Positions 54,104 through 63,128 are shown, counted from the stretch's first letter. The stretch: DNA of 64,000 bases from an uncultured Duncaniella sp. (GCA_910586665.1 CAJUIX010000005.1:91215-155214), one strand, 5' to 3'. Translations and numbers: made by a program. Notes: generated by a model not told the origin, from the letters alone.

Positions 54104-55116
54104 TTAGAAAAATACTCAAATCGGGGTCGTTTGCCTCAAAGGTTGACTATGTGACCAGAGAGAAACACGACCATAAGATCTATACTCCCGACACTTGGAG
54201 GATACTCGGCAGCAACGGTATCATGGGCGAAAAACGCAATCAGATTATCGCAAGTTTCGAGCTTCAGGCGATGAAAAATCCTCGCATCAGTAATCCGGCA
54301 GGGCATATAACATTGTCTTTCGCCGCAGAGGACAGACGCAAATTAAGCGATGCGAAGATGTTGCAGATTGCCGAGAGTTATATCAAGTCTATGGGGCTTG
54401 ACAAGACCCAATGGATTGTGGTTCGCCATTACGAAACGGACAAACCGCACTGCCATATCGTGTTCAACATGGTCGGCGACAACGGCAGGCGCATGGAATC
54501 CGGGCGTAATAGATACAGGAACAAACGTGTCTGCGAGGCTCTGACAAAGCGTTTCAGACTGGCATTGCCCAAGAATGAAACACCCGACCTTGACAAACTG
54601 CACGGCATCGAGAGGGCCAAAGCCGAGATAAGGATTGCGGCTACAGAAGCTCTGAAAGTGTCGCATGACTGGAACAGTTTTGCCCGTGAACTGGCGAAAA
54701 AGAATATCCGGCTTATGCCGAAATATCGCCGTGGCACCACCGAAATGCAGGGCGTGTCGTTCCAAATGGGCGACTACAAACTGAAAGGCTCGGACATCGG
54801 AGAGGCCTTCAAGTACAGGAATCTTGAACGGCATTTCAGTCAGTCCAATCGTCAGACCACACCGAAAAAAGCAAACACCACTTACTCAAATTCTCCGCAA
54901 TCTGGTTCATCGTCAATCTCCGATGCCGCTGTTAATGCCGTCAAAGCAACCGCAGCATCCGCCATAGACATGGCGGCGAATATCGGTGAGGGTGTCGGCC
55001 AGTTTCTCGGCGGACTGATTCAGCCGGACAGCGGTATAGACCCCGATGCGGAGCGTGAGGCATGGGAATTATCCCACCCGAGAAGAAAAAAGAAAGGTAA
55101 ATCTCAAAAAATGTAA
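54100..55116 (+). CDS. mobA: Relaxase (MobA-type)
   Basis: A 338-residue protein. The catalytic region lies in the first 130 residues: an N-terminal Tyr in SKVDYVTRE, HITLSFAAED, and the metal-binding three-His motif with PHCHIVFNMV. The relaxase nicks oriT and pilots the strand into the recipient. The C-terminal 80 residues are low-complexity with an Ala-rich helix. It is translationally coupled to mobC. Unlike its neighbours it has no visible lesion. Confidence 0.92.
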   Translation: MIRKILKSGSFASKVDYVTREKHDHKIYTPDTWRILGSNGIMGEKRNQIIASFELQAMKNPRISNPAGHITLSFAAEDRRKLSDAKMLQIAESYIKSMGLDKTQWIVVRHYETDKPHCHIVFNMVGDNGRRMESGRNRYRNKRVCEALTKRFRLALPKNETPDLDKLHGIERAKAEIRIAATEALKVSHDWNSFARELAKKNIRLMPKYRRGTTEMQGVSFQMGDYKLKGSDIGEAFKYRNLERHFSQSNRQTTPKKANTTYSNSPQSGSSSISDAAVNAVKATAASAIDMAANIGEGVGQFLGGLIQPDSGIDPDAEREAWELSHPRRKKKGKSQKM

Positions 55117-55118
55117 TC

Positions 55119-56159
55119 ATGGCAAAGAAAGAAGAACCACAGGGTGTTCAATGCGAAAACACCGACATAGAACTGTTGCGCCGCCAATTGGCAAGGCTCG
55201 AAAAGACGCTGACCGACAATTTCGCCGAGGTCAGCAATCAAATCGGCAACCTCAATATTTCGGCACAACCGATGTTTCCGCCTACGGCAGAACCGCAGCA
55301 ACCACAGCCGATAGAGGTCAATCTCCCCCGTAATCTTGCCAAGAGTGAGGACATCAGAATCCTGTCGGGAATGATTCAGACGCTAAACGACACGGTGTCG
55401 CTCGTAATGAAAAGTCTGGCCGAGATGCAGAAGGCGTTCAATGCCATACCCGTGCCGGATGTTCAGGCGATTACGGAGAAAGCCGCGACGGAGGCAGCGG
55501 AGAAAGCATCCCGGAATGTCATCAATGAACTGTCACCCAAAATCGACAACTCCACCCGTGATGCCCTCCTTACAGGCGTAATCAAAGCACCGGGTATAAC
55601 CCTTGACGATGCCGGGAGCATCCACCGCACACTGCGGCAGATAAACAAGGAGCTTGAAACCCGTAATCAGAACGACAAGGTTCACAAAACAAACCGCCGT
55701 TTGCTCATTGGGCTGATGATATTCGTCAACCTGTCATTCCTTTTCGGCTGGACGACATACGAATTATGACAGCAGCGTGACGAGTTGATCCGTGTCGAAT
55801 GGCTCTACCGTGCAGTCCGTACAATGTTTAAGGATACCGCGCCCATTGAGAAGATAGAGAAAGAAATCATCACCGGCACCGATGAACAGCGCAAAAGTTG
55901 GCAGACTACTATTATTGCCAACGAAAAGGACAAACAGCCATCGCCATATTTCCGACCCCATGACGATTGAAAGCCCAAGCCTCCAAAACCCAAACCGGAA
56001 CAGAAAAATCCGAAAGAGGTTGAGATTGACCGTTTTCCATTGCCCCATCAACGTAAATCACGCCTTACACCAGGCGAGATCCAAGCCATAAAGGATATGC
56101 GAGCCAATCCGAACATCCCCGAAGATGCAAAACCATCTCTCCCCGAAGGGTACGAATAA
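55119..56159 (+). pseudogene. Membrane-anchored element protein with two in-frame TGA codons
   Basis: The first 216 codons encode a protein with a coiled coil (about residues 12-40), long helices, and a membrane helix near the end (LLIGLMIFVNLSFLFGWTTYEL). The same frame continues after TGA at 55767-55769 as QQRDELIRVEWLYRAVRTMF, and after a second TGA at 55968-55970 as KPKPPKPKPEQ to PSLPEGYE, stopping at TAA 56157-56159. The continuation looks like real protein, so the intact gene probably had 346 codons. It begins two bases after the relaxase stop and would be the last gene of the mob operon. Confidence 0.75.
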
Positions 56160-56177
56160 CTCATTTCCATTCATAAA

Positions 56178-56221
56178 ACAGGCAACCCCGACAATCACAG
56201 CCGGGGTAGCCTGTCTTTATT
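56178..56221 (+). terminator. Terminator of the mobilisation operon
   Basis: ACAGGC (56178-56183) with an inner CCCCG pairs with CGGGG and GCCTGT (56209-56214), followed by CTTTATTT. Confidence 0.85.
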
Positions 56222-56272
56222 TGTATGATTTGTAAGCTGTTTTTATTATGTATACAATACCCCCCCTCATCG

Positions 56273-56881
56273 TCATATTTTTACGCCATAATAATATGTA
56301 TTCCAGTTATCACGGGCATATCCGTCTCTGCCGCACTTGAAGGAGTCAAGGCTGGCTCCTTCAATCTTTTTCCCATCAAAATATACGTTCCATGTATCCT
56401 TGGCGTACCCTTCACGGAGAACTTTGAAACTATCGGTTGACGCTCCGCTTATCTTGATGCCATCGTAATAGACATTCCATGTGTCTTTGGCATACCAGTC
56501 TTCAAGTACGTTAAAGCTTTCAGAGGAAGCCCCCTCAATCTTTGAGCCGTTATAATATACATTCCATGTGTCCTTTGCATAGCCATAACCCAATACCTTG
56601 AAGGAATTGACCGTGGCACCATCAATCTTGACACCGCAGTAATACACAGTCCATGCGTCCTTGGCGTATCCGTCACGGAGAATTGAGAAACTCGATGACG
56701 AAGCTCCCTCTATTTTTCGACCGTCAAAATAAACATCGTTATTCCCGACATAATATTGTGGCCGATGGTGCCGACATTCATGCCTGTTTCTATGAGCATC
56801 ATAATCCCTCTGTGCGACGCAAGGCATGGAGAGAAACGTCACCAGCAGGGATATTATGGATATGGATAATATTCGTCTCAT
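56273..56881 (-). CDS. DKNYY-type repeat protein, secreted
   Basis: A 202-residue protein with a signal peptide (ISIISLLVTFLSMPCVAQ). From about residue 48 it consists of six repeats of 24-25 residues with the pattern YAKDTWNVYYDG-KI-GAS--SF-VL-DG, matching the DKNYY repeat family. The repeats probably form a beta structure on the cell surface or in the periplasm. The function is unknown. It starts the element's cargo, which runs on the opposite strand to the mob genes. Confidence 0.85.
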   Translation of the reverse strand: MRRILSISIISLLVTFLSMPCVAQRDYDAHRNRHECRHHRPQYYVGNNDVYFDGRKIEGASSSSFSILRDGYAKDAWTVYYCGVKIDGATVNSFKVLGYGYAKDTWNVYYNGSKIEGASSESFNVLEDWYAKDTWNVYYDGIKISGASTDSFKVLREGYAKDTWNVYFDGKKIEGASLDSFKCGRDGYARDNWNTYYYGVKI

Positions 56882-56939
56882 ATTGTTACTTTCCTTATTT
56901 AGAATTTAGACTGACATGAATTGCAATAGATTAATCATT

Positions 56940-58127
56940 TCATTTAGCCTCGATAAGAAGATAATATTCTTCAAGAGAGGTATCAGAAGGCAATTCGTGA
57001 AGAAGCAAGATCCTTGTAGTTTTGTTTTCCCAAAAAAGATCGCCCTCGACACCTTCAGGGACACAGTTGAATGACTGAATCTTATTCTTTGCAGATACGC
57101 CTTCTCCTATATTCTCCCTCATAAGTTGGATTAGAACATCTCTTGATATAGGCAAGAACTTATCATCTGGAAGAATTTTATGATTCCGAACATGAATCTC
57201 ACCATATTTAGTGCCGTTGATCTCACGTATGGGCATCACCCTATACTCCCGGCTGTTGTCAAGACCACAATATATACCCTTGGCATGGGGGTTGGCTATA
57301 CAGACATCTCCGGTTATCCAGTTGAAGCACAGAAAATCGCGTTCATAAATTTCAGTTCTCAGCGAATCGGCGTATGTCACCTTACCTTCTCGATACCCTT
57401 TAAGATAACTTCTCACGCTTCCGGGTTTGAAAAAGTGTGATGACCATTGGGCTGTGAAATGTTCCTCAGAACTGCTGTCACTGAATTTTCGCTCATAGAT
57501 GCGGACTGTATTCGGCATACCCTCGGCGCTCCATACAATCGAATCATACGGTTCAACAAATTTCGGGAATCCCATTGGGCTGAACCGGTCAAGATAATCC
57601 AATATCTGGAATGATATATTGTCAAAAGGAGCTGGGACATGGATATTGTCATTCATAATAGGAGAGAAACCTGCATAGGCGAGTTTGAAACGATATTTGT
57701 CCGGCATTTCTTCGGAATCATCCGGGTCAACAGAAGAAAGAGGTCTCTGGGTAACTGTGACAGAACCTTTGTTCCAGCCTTTCCCTTTATAGACTGTAAA
57801 TTCGAGTATACCGATCCGTGAAGTTTCTCCAAGATTATTTGCGAGCAGGATTTTAATTCTTTTATCGCTGAAAGTCACCATGCCAAAAGGTGGAAAATCA
57901 TTGGTGACTCTAAAATAGTCATAGCCCCCAATGATGTCTATGCTTATGTATTGTTGATTACCCGGCACTGTGATTTCGCAGTCGTGAATACCCATTGCCA
58001 ATTCTCCTTCACCCTCCAACTGCACGGCAAGAGAGAATAGATCAACTTCATGGTCGGGTTCATCGTCACTACAGCCTGTTAATATAAGGCAGGTGATAAT
58101 TAAAATTGTTGTGAATATTTTATTCAT
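56940..58127 (-). CDS. Hypothetical lipoprotein with BACON-like N-terminus
   Basis: A 395-residue lipoprotein with lipobox LILTGC followed by an acidic SDDEPD tail, the usual surface-export pattern in Bacteroidetes. Residues 35-130 form a beta sandwich ending in VTVTQRPLSS, which resembles BACON domains. The rest has no recognised fold. It is six bases from the stop of the small lipoprotein gene upstream, so the two and the S41 peptidase gene probably form one operon (59714 to 56940). Confidence 0.72.
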   Translation of the reverse strand: MNKIFTTILIITCLILTGCSDDEPDHEVDLFSLAVQLEGEGELAMGIHDCEITVPGNQQYISIDIIGGYDYFRVTNDFPPFGMVTFSDKRIKILLANNLGETSRIGILEFTVYKGKGWNKGSVTVTQRPLSSVDPDDSEEMPDKYRFKLAYAGFSPIMNDNIHVPAPFDNISFQILDYLDRFSPMGFPKFVEPYDSIVWSAEGMPNTVRIYERKFSDSSSEEHFTAQWSSHFFKPGSVRSYLKGYREGKVTYADSLRTEIYERDFLCFNWITGDVCIANPHAKGIYCGLDNSREYRVMPIREINGTKYGEIHVRNHKILPDDKFLPISRDVLIQLMRENIGEGVSAKNKIQSFNCVPEGVEGDLFWENKTTRILLLHELPSDTSLEEYYLLIEAK

Positions 58128-58133
58128 ACAAAA

Positions 58134-58535
58134 TTATTCAGAACTATTATTAAGTGAATTATATATTTCAAGAATGAGGTTCTTATCCTCGCTGTTGATT
58201 GTGAAAGTTCCGCTTTCGATTCGGCAGTTTATGGTTGGTGCCATAATTACAGAGTCTTTGAACACAAAGCCGATGCGCTTGCCGATTCTATCTTCAGTCG
58301 CTTTTGCCCAGACACTCACCTTGTCAGCTTTCAGCCGACCTTCAATAAAAGCGACATTTGGTATTGAGACTGAATCAATGGCTACTGCCTCAAAATCCTT
58401 GACAGTCACGATAGCCTTCCCTTCAATATGGTTATCCGAAGTGTCTGCGACGGGATACCAACCGTTTGTAAGATGACTTGTCGAACAACTGCAAAGAAGC
58501 AGACAAAATAATACTGTATAATTGATTATATTCAT
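58134..58535 (-). CDS. Small lipoprotein with a SecD P1-like domain
   Basis: A 133-residue lipoprotein (lipobox LLLCSC). The mature part includes VAIDSVSIPNVAFIEGRL and IGKRIGFVFKDSVIMAPTINCRIESGTFTI, which looks like the P1 head of SecD (K-I-I--D--V-SAP-I---I-SG---I). Stand-alone proteins with this fold are found in Bacteroidetes without known function. It lies between the S41 peptidase gene and the larger lipoprotein gene, with short gaps on both sides. Confidence 0.65.
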   Translation of the reverse strand: MNIINYTVLFCLLLCSCSTSHLTNGWYPVADTSDNHIEGKAIVTVKDFEAVAIDSVSIPNVAFIEGRLKADKVSVWAKATEDRIGKRIGFVFKDSVIMAPTINCRIESGTFTINSEDKNLILEIYNSLNNSSE

Positions 58536-58553
58536 ATTCTTAAATGATAGGTC

Positions 58554-59714
58554 CTAATTTTTCACGCCGTTTTCCAACTCATTGGCAATCCAGAGAGTCC
58601 AGTTGTCAATGTTATCGGTAAGCGAGTCAGGGTAATCAATCGGGATTATAATATCCGGAGCTATCCCGGTTTGGTCAATACCAATATCGGGTAGTCTGCA
58701 AGATCTCGCCATAGGAATAAAAATCAGATATCCACTATTTGGTAAAGCGGATTCCCTTACCGATGAATAATCCAGACATCCGCCTGTATTTTCCTTTCCA
58801 AAAATGGAAGTCCTATCTGAAATCGCCTTAGCCTGTATCAATAATTCCTCCGTTGCAGACCCGTTATTGGCATCTATAATAAAGGCAATTCTATGAGGCT
58901 TCTTCCCGTCGTATTTCGGTGCTTCAATTTCAATATCCTCGTTGTCGGTCAAAAGTATATATTCCTCGTGAGTTTTGTTATATTTATCAAGAATCATTTG
59001 AGCCTCTGGAAATTCAGCAGCTGCTTGTTTTAGATACTCGATATTATTGTTGGACATCCTAAATTCAACACTTTTGGTAGTTCCAACATGGTCATATAAC
59101 AATGGCAACAACGTATGCCAGATACGTTCATCTCCGCCGCCATTAAAGCGTAAATCTATTATCAGATTAACACAATCAGATGTATTGAAATCTCGAATTG
59201 CGTTTGTAATCCATTCCATTGAAACTGTTTCCTCATCGAACTCCGGTAAGCGTATCAGATATGTCTTTGTTGTTGCCGGTTTCGCCGTCGGCTCTGGAGA
59301 ATAGGGCTGAATCATCTTATATGGATTGAACTTCCTTCGGTCAGACATATATTTCCCCGTTTCTCTATAACTACCCATGTCCATTCCAAGATGCCCGTCG
59401 TCAAACCATGAATACAAATACAATGCTGCATCAGAGCCGGTCCTTTTCATGGTCTTGACTTGCAATCTCAAAGTGGAAACGATAGAGTCATATTCTGGCC
59501 GAGTTGCATCGGTCACCTTGTTGTCGAATCCAGCATAACTAGTTTCCAATTCCTTGACTGCAAAATCGAAATCCTCTATGTGTTGTGACACTGAAAGCTG
59601 AGAATTAGGCTGGCCTAATGTATCTTTTTGCAAGCTGTCCGCAGCATGAATCGGTATCAACGCCGACACAGCGATGCAGATGCAAAAAATTGATATGATA
59701 ACTCTGTGTTGCAT
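58554..59714 (-). CDS. S41-family serine peptidase-like protein
   Basis: A 386-residue secreted protein with a signal peptide ending IPIHA. The S41 tail-specific protease core is visible: VNLIIDLRFNGGGDE, then IDANNGSATEELLIQAKAISDRTSIFGKENTGGC, with the likely nucleophile Ser in NGSATE. The general-base Lys normally found about four residues further along is not obvious. No PDZ domain is seen. It leads the three-gene cargo operon and has a -7 box at 59735. Confidence 0.85.
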   Translation of the reverse strand: MQHRVIISIFCICIAVSALIPIHAADSLQKDTLGQPNSQLSVSQHIEDFDFAVKELETSYAGFDNKVTDATRPEYDSIVSTLRLQVKTMKRTGSDAALYLYSWFDDGHLGMDMGSYRETGKYMSDRRKFNPYKMIQPYSPEPTAKPATTKTYLIRLPEFDEETVSMEWITNAIRDFNTSDCVNLIIDLRFNGGGDERIWHTLLPLLYDHVGTTKSVEFRMSNNNIEYLKQAAAEFPEAQMILDKYNKTHEEYILLTDNEDIEIEAPKYDGKKPHRIAFIIDANNGSATEELLIQAKAISDRTSIFGKENTGGCLDYSSVRESALPNSGYLIFIPMARSCRLPDIGIDQTGIAPDIIIPIDYPDSLTDNIDNWTLWIANELENGVKN

Positions 59715-59734
59715 ATTTGATGTTTATTAGACAG

Positions 59735-59742
59735 CAAAGTTA
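59735..59742 (-). promoter_or_regulatory. -7 box of the S41 peptidase operon
   Basis: TAACTTTG on the minus strand, 21 bases before the start at 59714. Confidence 0.55.
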
Positions 59743-59748
59743 CAGCAC

Positions 59749-59782
59749 CGGAAAATAAAAACTCTCAAACAAAGTTGAGAGT
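59749..59782 (-). terminator. Terminator after the Crp/Fnr pseudogene
   Basis: ACTCTCAA (59761-59768) pairs with TTGAGAGT (59775-59782); on the minus strand TTTTATTTT follows. Confidence 0.75.
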
Positions 59783-59797
59783 CGAAAGATTTTTCAG

Positions 59798-60379
59798 CTA
59801 TTTACCGAGTTTTTTACGGATGCGGCTTAAATATGTGGGTGTGACATTGAGAAACGAAGCTATATCTTTGAGAGAAAACATCTCGAACAAATCGGGATGA
59901 TTGGCAATCAAGTTGGAGTAGCGTTTTTCAGGTGACTGGCAGTAAAGTGCGATATATCGGTCGTATGTCTAATAAAATACCAGTTCTGTGGATTTTGCAA
60001 CAAGTTCCGATAACCCGGCATCAGTCTTCATGCGCTCTATGAACTTCTCAACCGGAAAGCGGTAAATCTCGCAGGTGGAATTAGCGATGATTGCCAACTT
60101 CGCCTTCTCGCCATATAAAGCAAAAGGCCAGTCAGCCACAAATTCACCTGCGGATGAGAATCCACATACATGTTCTGCACCCAGCTCATCATAAAGAACA
60201 TATTTCAGCGTTCCCGACTTGACATAACCTATTATATATCGTGCTACCCTGCCAATGCTTACAAACTCCTCGCCTTTCGTATATTGGCATAATTCTCCCT
60301 CATTGACGCATAAATCGCGCCAACGCTCAATTTCAGGATGCTATGTAAGTATTGAACTTTCCCATTGTTCCAAAAGCAC
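59798..60379 (-). pseudogene. Crp/Fnr-family regulator with two in-frame TAG codons
   Basis: Read from a GTG at 60379, the frame gives LLEQWESSILT, TAG (60341-60343), HPEIERWRDLCVNEGELCQ and a cyclic-nucleotide-binding-like domain (GTLKYVLYDE, GEFVADWPFALYGEKAKL, CEIYRFPVEKFIERM). A second TAG (59969-59971) precedes RYIALYCQSPEKRYSNL and a helix-turn-helix (MFSLKDIASFLNVTPTYLSRIRKKLGK). The complete pattern is a Bacteroidetes Crp-like regulator of about 193 residues. It probably once controlled the adjacent S41 operon. The original start may have been the ACG codon just before the GTG. Confidence 0.85.
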
Positions 60380-60925
60380 CGTGGCTCCCGGCTAAATCGT
60401 ACAAAAGAAAACGTGAGCCAACTATGCCACGTCTTAACTTGAAGGTCGTAGGAAACCATGAGAGCAGATGTAACTATAGTGACCCACGCATATGCGTGAG
60501 AACCACTATGCTAATCTTTGCCCTACTGAAAGTGTCCTACGTTTTCAAGTTACAAGACAAGCATAACGCTTCTTATTTTATCCAAAATGTCGTGCAGCCC
60601 AAAGGCTTGCAACTGCAAAGTTACAAATTTACCATGACTTATAAGGTGTCGAGTGTTGATTATTTCGGAATGGCCCATTTTTTTCTTTTGCTCAGCATCA
60701 AATCCAACACTCTTGAAAGTTTGGTTTGGTTCGGGCTTTATATATGCCCGTATAAACCTAAACCAATATAGAAATATGGATATAGCTGGGCAAAAAAATT
60801 TTTTACATGGGCGCAAATTGGGGCATAACTTCTTGATACTATGAAATATATTAATGCTGTAAGGTAAACTTCGAATAAATTCTATGTAAGCAATACACAA
60901 TACTAAAGATTATTATACGTTATAT
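60380..60925. other. Gene-free stretch with two hairpins
   Basis: No supportable gene. A cruciform-like hairpin at 60476-60509 has the outer arms ATAGTG/CACTAT and the inner palindrome CACGCATATGCGTG. An imperfect hairpin at 60721-60766 starts TTGGTTTGGTTCGGGC and resembles the one at 52208-52259. A minus-strand TAACTTTG occurs near 60613-60620. Confidence 0.55.
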
Positions 60926-60957
60926 AGCCGCGGACATATAATGCCCGCGGCTATTTT
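60926..60957. terminator. GC-rich terminator-like hairpin
   Basis: AGCCGCGG (60926-60933) pairs with CCGCGGCT (60945-60952), followed by ATTTT. Confidence 0.7.
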
Positions 60958-61019
60958 GAGTACCTCAAGAAGTGTTGCAGCACTATTTTGAGTTGAGAGC
61001 CATATCAACGATTTCTTTC

Positions 61020-61054
61020 AAGGCGCACAACTATCGATGATGCGCCTTTCTTTT
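61020..61054. terminator. Hairpin after the small conserved protein gene
   Basis: AAGGCGCA (61020-61027) pairs with TGCGCCTT (61041-61048); the T-run (TCTTTTT) is on the plus-strand side, so it fits termination of plus-strand transcription best. Confidence 0.6.
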
Positions 61055-61230
61055 TACTGTTTTTCTTTACGAACACCTTTGAATGGGGTTCCGTCCTGCT
61101 TTACATCCATAAAGCGACCAGTAGTTATGTCTCTCTTGACATATAATCCTGTTTTAGGGTTATATACTTGAGACCTACCTCTAACAGCTCCATTACGATG
61201 TCCATCTCCCGAAGGCGGATTCGTTGCCAT
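61054..61230 (-). CDS. Small conserved protein, 58 residues
   Basis: The sequence begins MATNPPSGDGHRNGAVRGRS and ends FKGVRKEKQ, with QVYNPKTGLYVKRDITTGRF between. I recall closely similar small proteins from many distant bacteria, always short, basic and without a known role. It is followed upstream by another very small conserved protein on the same strand (61288-61455), with a gap of 57 bases between them; the two probably form an operon. No signal peptide. Confidence 0.75.
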   Translation of the reverse strand: MATNPPSGDGHRNGAVRGRSQVYNPKTGLYVKRDITTGRFMDVKQDGTPFKGVRKEKQ

Positions 61231-61287
61231 ATATAATCTTTTTTACCTGTCTCGAATTATGCAGCCGAGACACACTGCGTAGAGTAG

Positions 61288-61455
61288 TTAGGCGTACTGG
61301 ATTAACTGCCAAGTAACAGCTCTGCCTCCATACGGTGGCATAGTGTTATTCACTGCGATTGGAGCCGTAGTAGAAGGGAAGCCTACGACTTTCCATACAC
61401 CACTTTCAGGGCATTTTTCACCAGTTCTAGCTGTAGTACCTATCGGCTTTTTCAT
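61288..61455 (-). CDS. Small conserved protein, 55 residues
   Basis: The start MKKPIGTTARTGEKCPESGVW at 61455 is preferred to the longer frame to 61518 because it matches the YjzC-like small proteins I know from other bacteria. The rest reads TTAPIAVNNTMPPYGGRAVTWQLIQYA. A single Cys in EKCPESG may bind metal or act in a turn. The function is unknown. It pairs with the 58-residue gene downstream; the pair sits between the cargo operon and the AAA ATPase gene. Confidence 0.75.
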   Translation of the reverse strand: MKKPIGTTARTGEKCPESGVWKVVGFPSTTAPIAVNNTMPPYGGRAVTWQLIQYA

Positions 61456-61654
61456 AATATCTATTGTCGAATCTCTGACTCCTTGTGTCAGGGTTTTAAT
61501 TTCGATTCGACATTGCAAAATTAACCAAATAAATTTTAATCACCAAATAATTCCGTGAAAAAAACACGCCAAAAGCCTCAAAAATCACCCATACAATGTG
61601 CGCTATCGCAATTATCGGTGCTATATACACGCTTTTGGTCTGTTTGATGTAAAA

Positions 61655-61680
61655 AAAGAGGCACATTTTAGTGCCTCTTT
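61655..61680 (-). terminator. Terminator after the AAA ATPase gene
   Basis: AAAGAGGCAC (61655-61664) and GTGCCTCTTT (61671-61680) are perfect arms; on the minus strand TTTT follows. Confidence 0.88.
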
Positions 61681-61706
61681 ATCTAAAAGTATTCTTATCG
61701 AGGTAA

Positions 61707-63020
61707 TTACTCCTCGCTAAACAACTCTTTCTCGTAGTTTTCAAATACAGTTAATTGATTGATAATATCATCTATTTCTGGGGCGACATCTCTATAATAT
61801 GTCCTGAAGAAACTGACTGTGTTATGTATATAATCAGGTTTTTTGACGGAAATTGTACCAGAATCCAATTTCTTAAAGATTCTGACAGCATCCTTACGCA
61901 AAAATAGAGCATTAAGAAGCTGAAGATCGTGAGTAGCAACTATTAACTGGCAATCCTTTGCTAAAGACAGGTACATTTTTAATATAAACTCCAATGCTTT
62001 AGTATGAATGCCTGCTTCAACTTCATCTATAGTTGTCGTTTTTTTACCAAGAATAATGTCAAACAATACTACCAACAATCGGATAATATTCATTGTGCCA
62101 TATGATTCTAACTCAGAATCAAGCCCTTTTTTACATTCTTCTGTCGAATGTATGAAACGTAAGTTTTTATGCGCAATCAAACCAGAAGGATACTGTTCTC
62201 TCATTGCCTTAATCAAAACATCCGGCGCACCTTGAGACTCTAACTCCGAGATATTCAAAGTGGCTTCTTCGACTTCGTAGTCGCAAATATTTGTATTTAC
62301 ATCTTTTAGAAGACGAAGAATCATTCGTTTCATTAACGCATCTTTGTCTGGATCATCGGTTTTTAATTTATCCGCCAAACTTCTATCCCCCTTTTTTACA
62401 TAGCTTATCCTATCTTCAAAGTATAATAGATTCGAAGATAGAATTTTACTTTCAAGATTTAATGAAGCAAATACAGAAAGAACAGTTGAATTTTCAACTG
62501 TATTTACCTCTAAGTCATGTCTATCATTCTTTGATAAATCACAGCAATTTCCATAAATAATCTGTACTTTTTCTGTGGTACTATCATACGTTCTTAAATA
62601 GACTCGAGAGGGGCGACTTTCCTTAATGACTAATTCTTCCTCTTCGATTCGCTCTTGCGATACTATGAGACGATACTTATAACAGACTTCATCTATATAA
62701 TATGTCAATTGTAATTCAGTCGGCTTATTACATGAGTGATTATCAAGAAGAAAAGGTCTATATATGGGCTTCTCTGACGGTTTTGTCGGCCGACTAATTG
62801 CCAATGTTCTCAAATATCTAAGAGCAGAGAATAATTTGGATTTACCTGAACCATTGATTCCAACACATATAAGTAGCCGAAGAATACGCTTACCTCCTAT
62901 CTCTTTGTACCATGTTGGAGGTAAACTTTTTCTGCCACCTTCTTTCTTTGAAGCAACGAAAGAGAACTCCGTTTCTTCACGGTAGCACATATAATTTTTT
63001 ATGGTGAATGATTCAATCAT
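61707..63020 (-). CDS. AAA-family ATPase (AAA_15/AAA_21, defence-like)
   Basis: A 437-residue protein of the SMC/OLD-like ATPase group. It opens MIESFTIKNYMCYREETEFSF, has Walker A GINGSGKSKLFSAL (about residues 54-67), a long middle region, then Walker B TTIDEVEAGIHTKAL and the switch VATHDLQLLNALFLR. No nuclease domain such as toprim is attached. ATPases of this type pair with RloB-like or other effectors in phage-defence and abortive-infection systems; the neighbour at 63129 is AbiEii-like. The partnership is inferred. It has its own promoter (63043-63074) and terminator. Confidence 0.85.
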   Translation of the reverse strand: MIESFTIKNYMCYREETEFSFVASKKEGGRKSLPPTWYKEIGGKRILRLLICVGINGSGKSKLFSALRYLRTLAISRPTKPSEKPIYRPFLLDNHSCNKPTELQLTYYIDEVCYKYRLIVSQERIEEEELVIKESRPSRVYLRTYDSTTEKVQIIYGNCCDLSKNDRHDLEVNTVENSTVLSVFASLNLESKILSSNLLYFEDRISYVKKGDRSLADKLKTDDPDKDALMKRMILRLLKDVNTNICDYEVEEATLNISELESQGAPDVLIKAMREQYPSGLIAHKNLRFIHSTEECKKGLDSELESYGTMNIIRLLVVLFDIILGKKTTTIDEVEAGIHTKALEFILKMYLSLAKDCQLIVATHDLQLLNALFLRKDAVRIFKKLDSGTISVKKPDYIHNTVSFFRTYYRDVAPEIDDIINQLTVFENYEKELFSEE

Positions 63021-63042
63021 TTCATTAGTCCTAATTTGAATG

Positions 63043-63074
63043 CAAAATTAACACTAAAAATCGGTTCGCACAAA
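63043..63074 (-). promoter_or_regulatory. Promoter of the AAA ATPase gene
   Basis: On the minus strand, TTTG (63071-63074), 20 bases, TAATTTTG (63043-63050), 22 bases before the start codon. The ATPase can therefore be expressed apart from the gene upstream. Confidence 0.72.
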
Positions 63075-63128
63075 TTCATCGACCATTTTCCGTGTAAAAA
63101 GCACGGTTAACGCAAAAATTTAAGTCCC

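Noticed and set aside
55767..55970. Selenocysteine insertion at the in-frame TGA codons
   Set aside because: No redox motif surrounds either codon and no obvious SECIS-like hairpin follows; mutation is more likely.
60352..60771. Open frames on both strands in the gene-free part of the element
   Set aside because: No coherent protein pattern, no ribosome-binding site, and the first overlaps the clear Crp/Fnr pseudogene.
61005..61060. TTTCAAGGCGCACAA as an attR copy of the tRNA-Gln end
   Set aside because: The match to TTCCAAGGCAACACAA is short and interrupted, and the sequence is one arm of a local hairpin.
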